DNA of 64,000 nt from DATFVJ01 sp963851085. Lineage in GTDB: Bacteria > Actinomycetota > Actinomycetes > Streptosporangiales > Streptosporangiaceae. The position numbers were made by a program, and so were the translations under genes. Where the stretch lies: positions 1-64,000 of the forward strand of contig CAWKNX010000020.1 of the NCBI GenBank assembly GCA_963851085.1, given 5' to 3'. Positions 60,662-64,000 of this stretch are shown piece by piece. Numbering within the stretch: the stretch's first letter is position 1; every line of letters begins with the position of its first letter. Under the pieces are notes generated by a model, which saw nothing but the letters and a program-made list of their open reading frames with translations, searched no databases and was not told where the DNA came from.

Positions 60662-61150
60662 ATGACCGACGGACGGCTGACCCATGTGGACGAGACCGGC
60701 GCGGCACGCATGGTCGACGTGTCGGCCAAGGATGTGACCGCGCGCACCGCCCGCGCCAGTGGACGGGTGCGGCTGTCGGACGCGGCGGTTGCGGCCCTGC
60801 GGGGCGGCGGCGTGCCCAAGGGCGATGCGATCGCGGTCGCCAGGATCGCGGGGATCGCCGGTTCGAAGCGGACGCCCGACCTCATACCGCTCTGCCATCC
60901 GATCGCGCTGCACGGCGTCACGGTTGATCTCGCGATCGAAGACTGGGGTGTGTCGATCGTGGCCGTCGCGCGGACAGCGGACCGGACCGGCGTCGAGATG
61001 GAGGCACTTACCGCGGTCAGCGTCGCGGCATTGGCGCTCGTCGACATGGTGAAGGCGATCGATCCGGCAGCAGTGATCTCCGACATCAGGGTGGAGGAGA
61101 AGGCCGGCGGCAAATCCGGGCGGTGGCAGCGGCCGGTCGAGGGACCATGA
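60662..61150 (+). CDS. moaC: Cyclic pyranopterin monophosphate synthase
   Basis: 162 residues from ATG 60662 (LTHVDETGAARMVDVSAK); the frame is also open from GTG 60602, but the extra 20 residues are not family-like. The active site motif KRTPDLIPLCHPIALHGV and EMEALTAVSVAALALVDMVK are intact, as is GGKSG near the end. It converts the MoaA product to cPMP. Sits 65 bp after moeA. Confidence 0.95.
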   Translation: MTDGRLTHVDETGAARMVDVSAKDVTARTARASGRVRLSDAAVAALRGGGVPKGDAIAVARIAGIAGSKRTPDLIPLCHPIALHGVTVDLAIEDWGVSIVAVARTADRTGVEMEALTAVSVAALALVDMVKAIDPAAVISDIRVEEKAGGKSGRWQRPVEGP

Positions 61151-61247
61151 GGCGGATTCGCGTGACAATGGTGCAGCCGGTCTCGCGGGGTCGCGGGCGG
61201 GTCCCGTGTTGTCGCATGCGGGTCCCGTGTTGTCGCGGGTGGGTCTT

Positions 61248-61763
61248 GTGAACGGCCACGAGGGGACCTCGCGCCGTGGTATCAGGGCGCTCGCCGTCTC
61301 GGTGTCGAACCGGGCCGCGGCCGGCGTGTACGAGGATCGCAGCGGGCCCTTGCTCGTGTCGCTGCTGCGTGCGGCCGGCTGCACGTCAGTGGACGGGCCG
61401 GTCGTGGTGCCCGATGGCGAGCCCGTCGAGGCGGCACTGCATCAGGCGGTCGCAGAAGGCTACGACGTCGTGGTGACGACGGGCGGTACCGGGCTCACGC
61501 CGACGGACCTCACTCCCGAGATGACCCGTCGCGTGCTCGACACCGAGATCCCGGGAATCGCGGAGGCGATCCGCAGGGCAGGTGCTGACGCGGTGCCTGC
61601 GGCGATCTTGTCCCGCGGCGTGGCCGGGCTCGCGGGCCGGACCCTGCTGGTCAATCTGCCCGGCTCTGCGGGCGGGGTCCGAGATGGAATGGCGGTGCTC
61701 GCTCCAGTGCTCGCGCACGCCGTGGACCAGATCCGCGGCGGCGACCATCCGCGTCCAGCGTGA
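61248..61763 (+). CDS. Molybdopterin adenylyltransferase (MogA/MoaB-type)
   Basis: 171 residues: IRALAVSVSNRAAAGVYEDR, VVVTTGGTGLTPTDLTPEMT, LLVNLPGSAGGVRDG. The TTGGTG loop and PGSAGG match MogA/MoaB proteins, which adenylylate molybdopterin before MoeA acts. GTG 61248 follows GGGTGGG. The gap ahead of it carries a 21-bp-period repeat, GCGGGTCCCGTGTTGTCGC, at 61197 and 61218. Confidence 0.9.
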   Translation: MNGHEGTSRRGIRALAVSVSNRAAAGVYEDRSGPLLVSLLRAAGCTSVDGPVVVPDGEPVEAALHQAVAEGYDVVVTTGGTGLTPTDLTPEMTRRVLDTEIPGIAEAIRRAGADAVPAAILSRGVAGLAGRTLLVNLPGSAGGVRDGMAVLAPVLAHAVDQIRGGDHPRPA

Positions 61764-61792
61764 TCTCGCCCTGACGCGCGGCCGGCCGGCCG

Positions 61793-62094
61793 GAAGTTGA
61801 GTGACACGACCAGGCTGACGGCCGGCCGCCTCCAGCTGAGTGACACAGCCAAGGTTGGCGGCCGGCCGCCCTCAGCTGAGTGGCACATCCAGGCTGACGG
61901 CCGGCCGCCCTCAGCTGAGTGACACAGCCAAGGTTGGCGGCCGGTCGCCCAAGCTGAGCGGCACATCCAGGCTGACGGCCGGCCGGAAGTTGAGTGACAC
62001 GACCAGGCTGACGGCCGGCCGCCTCCCGCTGAGTGACACAGCCAAGGTTGGCGGCCGGCCGCCCCCAGCTGAGTGGCACATCCAGGCTGACGGA
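61793..62094. repeat. Higher-order repeat array, eight units of about 38 bp
   Basis: Three unit types alternate as A-B-C-B-C-A-B-C. A has AAGTTGAGTGACACGACC, B has GTGACACAGCCAAGGTTGG and C has GTGGCACATCCAGGCTGACG; each ends in GGCGGCCGG- or CGGCCGG-type GC-rich boxes. The array begins about 30 bp after the mog stop and is non-coding. Confidence 0.88.
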
Positions 62095-62105
62095 CGCCCA
62101 GGGCT

Positions 62106-62384
62106 GGGCTGCGCAGCCACCAACAACCACGGTTGACGGCCGGCACGCTCGACGCCTGGCCGGCTTCCGGCTGGCCAAATCTGACGCCTGGCCGGCCCGG
62201 CCCCTTGCCCGCCCTTCACGCCTTCGTGATCGCGGTAACTTCTCTGCGGATATCGCCGAAAAGTTACCGCGATCATGAAGTTGGGCTGCGCAGCCACGTA
62301 CAACCGCGGTTGATGGCCGGCGCGCTCGATGCCTGGCCGGCTCTCGGCCGGCCAAGACCTGACGCCTGGCCGGCCCGCCCCTCT
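62106..62384. repeat. Two ~100-bp direct repeats flanking a hairpin
   Basis: Copies at 62106-62207 and 62283-62384 both start GGGCTGCGCAGCCAC and share CGGTTGA-x-GGCCGGC-x-CGCTCGA and GACGCCTGGCCGGCCCG, with scattered mismatches. Between them (62222-62280) lies a copy of the dispersed hairpin: 20-bp arms, CTTCGTGATCGCGGTAACTT and its complement with one mismatch, loop 19. No gene from 61764 to 62579 is supported. Confidence 0.85.
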
Positions 62385-62579
62385 AGTCGTGCACGATCAC
62401 GTCTTCGCGCTCACCACAGCAGTGACGCGGCGGGCAGGGTGGGCGCATGGACGGCAGCCGTTCGGGATCATTGTCTTGATCCGCAGGCTTGCGCGACGCA
62501 GCAAGCAGGGCCTGCCGCAGACATGCCATCGTTGTGGCGCCCGGGCCGACTGCGGGGGAATGATTGTGCCGTGGAACGA

Positions 62580-63206
62580 ATGCGCGGGTGGCCGGTCACG
62601 CTCGTCGAGCCGACGCTGCTCGACTTGCCGGTCGAACTGCGCCCGGTCCGCGTGCGTGACGCCACAGCCTGGCGCGAGACGCGGTTGCGCAACGCCGCTT
62701 GGCTTCGGCCGTGGGAGCCGACGAATCCGGAGACGCCGCTGTACAGGTCCGGCCTCGGGCCATACGTGGCGATGGCCAGGTCGATGCGGCGCGAGGCCCG
62801 GCAAGGCCTGGCGATGCCGTGGGTCGTAACGTACGGCGGGCGATTCGCCGGGCAGTTGACGATTGGCAGCATCCAGTGGGGGTCGGCGCGGTCCGCCCAG
62901 GTCGGCTACTGGATCGACGAGATGTGCGCAGGCCGTGGCGTGACGCCGACCGCGCTGGCAATGGCCATGGACCACTGTTTCTTCGTGGTCGGCCTGCACC
63001 GCGTCGAGGCCAACATCCGGCCGGAGAATCATGCGAGCCGGCGGGTGGTGGAGAAGCTCGGTTTCCGCGATGAGGGGCTGCGGCAGCGCCACCTGCACAT
63101 TGACGGCGCCTGGCGGGATCATCTCTGCTACGCGCTAACCGTCGAGGACGCGCCCGGCGGGGTGCTGCCGCGCTGGCGCAGCGCCCGTTCCGTGCCACGC
63201 GCCTGA
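62580..63206 (+). CDS. GNAT acetyltransferase (RimJ/RimL-type)
   Basis: 208 residues: LRPVRVRDATAWRETRLRNA, WLRPWEPTNP, WVVTYGGRFAGQLTIGSIQW, GYWIDEMCAGRGVTPTALAM (acetyl-CoA loop), LHRVEANIRPENHASRRVVE and KLGFRDEGLRQRHLHIDGAW-type end. This family acetylates N-termini or small amines. Its position between mog and sepX is the conserved actinobacterial order. ATG 62580 (MRGWPVTL) is preferred to GTG 62571 on family length. Confidence 0.9.
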   Translation: MRGWPVTLVEPTLLDLPVELRPVRVRDATAWRETRLRNAAWLRPWEPTNPETPLYRSGLGPYVAMARSMRREARQGLAMPWVVTYGGRFAGQLTIGSIQWGSARSAQVGYWIDEMCAGRGVTPTALAMAMDHCFFVVGLHRVEANIRPENHASRRVVEKLGFRDEGLRQRHLHIDGAWRDHLCYALTVEDAPGGVLPRWRSARSVPRA

Positions 63207-63375
63207 CCCGTCGCGCGATCTGCGCACGGCGGCCGGAGAAGTCGACCTCCGCCGATCTCACGACACACCGGGCCGAATGCTCGTCAAGGCCCACCAGGCC
63301 GTTTACCGTGCGTGACGTGGGCATGCTCCAGACGACGGAACGCGCCCGGCCTGGGCATGCTTGCGAGGAGGACCG

Positions 63376-64000
63376 TTGAGCAGCACGATCCTCTACCTGG
63401 CGATCGTCGCTATCTGGGCCGGGGTACTCGTGCCGAGGTGGCTGCGGCGTGAACCCCATCACGAGACGTCAGTGCATTCGCGGGACGCCGCGGTCGGCGA
63501 CGGCGGCACCTCTGGCATGACTGTCGGGGCTCCGGGCGAGGACCAAACCCGGCCGCACCGGGGAATCGATGCCGGTTGGCAGCCGGGACGCAGTGGCCGC
63601 GCTCGCGTCATGGCGGCTCGCCGACGCTTGTTCGGCATCCTGGTGGCGCTCGCCTTCGCGGCCACGACGATCGCGGTCGCCGGGCTGGCCACCTGGTGGG
63701 TCGTCGTGCCTCCGGCTGGCATGCTCGCCGGGTACGTTCTCCTGCTGCGCGAGGCGGCACGCGCCGACGCGGAGATCTGGGAGACGCGCGGCGCTGCCGC
63801 AACGGCTGGGCGTGCCGCCGACCGCCAGGTCAGCGCTCGTCCGGTCGCTGGCTCGGCGGCTCGGGCCGGTGATCAGGTCAGGAGCCCGGTGGCCGGCAGT
63901 GTGGCGGCCACGGTTGCTGGCACTGCAAGAGGTGCTGACGAGGCCGGAACCGCGGACGTGGTCGACATCATGTCTCGGGTAGATGAGGAACTCTACGATC
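63376..64000 (+). CDS. sepX: GlpR/SepX divisome protein, 3' end cut by the window
   Basis: 208 codons are open from TTG 63376 (SSTILYLAIVAIWAGVLVPR), which follows GAGGAGG; there is no ATG or GTG start, so simple scans miss it. An N-terminal membrane helix (about 2-18), a linker, a second hydrophobic pair (about 81-118; LFGILVALAFAATTIAVAGL, TWWVVVPPAGMLAGYVLLL) and DIMSRVDEELYD at the edge match SepX (GlpR), which supports septum formation and growth in streptomycetes. Partial; the stop is outside the window. Confidence 0.85.
   Translation, partial: MSSTILYLAIVAIWAGVLVPRWLRREPHHETSVHSRDAAVGDGGTSGMTVGAPGEDQTRPHRGIDAGWQPGRSGRARVMAARRRLFGILVALAFAATTIAVAGLATWWVVVPPAGMLAGYVLLLREAARADAEIWETRGAAATAGRAADRQVSARPVAGSAARAGDQVRSPVAGSVAATVAGTARGADEAGTADVVDIMSRVDEELYD

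Noticed and set aside
61793..62094. CRISPR array
   Set aside because: Units are contiguous variants of one ~38-bp sequence without unique spacers, and no cas genes are present.
1..64000. Insertion sequences or prophage
   Set aside because: No transposase, integrase, terminase or capsid gene was recognised in any frame; only non-coding hairpin elements are seen.

Overview
The window is high-GC DNA from an actinomycete. The markers are XRE regulators with DUF5753-type C-termini paired with a DUF397 protein, DUF574-type SAM methyltransferases, GAF-ANTAR sensors, a mycothiol-dependent-isomerase-fold protein, a GlpR/SepX divisome protein next to the molybdenum-cofactor genes, and many GTG/TTG starts. 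A filamentous, Streptosporangiales- or Streptomyces-like genome is most likely; the genus cannot be read from the sequence. There are no rRNA genes and one tRNA (Arg, CCT).

Layout. 0-6 kb: a mycothiol-isomerase-like protein, a selenium-binding-protein/methanethiol-oxidase homologue, a diiron ferritin-like protein behind a TetR gene, and a SWIM zinc-finger protein. 6-13.5 kb: a regulatory patchwork with two XRE regulators, DUF397, a repeat-protein/DUF6879/XRE cassette, a DUF6855-like protein, and decayed pieces of a trypsin-like protease, a P450 and a methyltransferase. 13.6-22.5 kb: a lone transketolase/AceE-like enzyme, then a tightly overlapping four-gene minus-strand operon: osmoprotectant-type binding lipoprotein, PAP2-kinase fusion, PAP2 phosphatase, pseudokinase-flippase. 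This operon is my best candidate for an undescribed system. 22.6-41.3 kb: single genes (methyltransferase, acetate transporter, short-chain dehydrogenases, AAA ATPase, two ANTAR proteins, TetR/MFS pair, F420-type oxidoreductase, Mut7-C protein) between many remnants and repeats.

42.7-50.2 kb is a glycogen module: glycogen phosphorylase on the minus strand, divergent from glycogen synthase and two GH57 enzymes. 51-54.8 kb holds a RelE/Phd-type toxin-antitoxin pair and a PadR / zinc-finger / cNMP-binding-cyclase operon with a perfect palindromic operator. From the tRNA-Arg gene (55.2 kb) to the end the genes look like conserved chromosome core: CBS protein, MTA phosphorylase, FmdB-like protein, 5-formyl-THF cyclo-ligase, galU, moeA, moaC, mog, GNAT acetyltransferase and the start of sepX.

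Two window-wide properties matter when using this annotation. First, several otherwise complete genes carry single-base indels, mostly in C, G or T runs, and reading frame is restored exactly when each is corrected; either the assembly has residual errors or the genes are freshly inactivated. Second, gaps are full of short tandem repeats and of a dispersed hairpin element with the core GATCGCGGTAAC.
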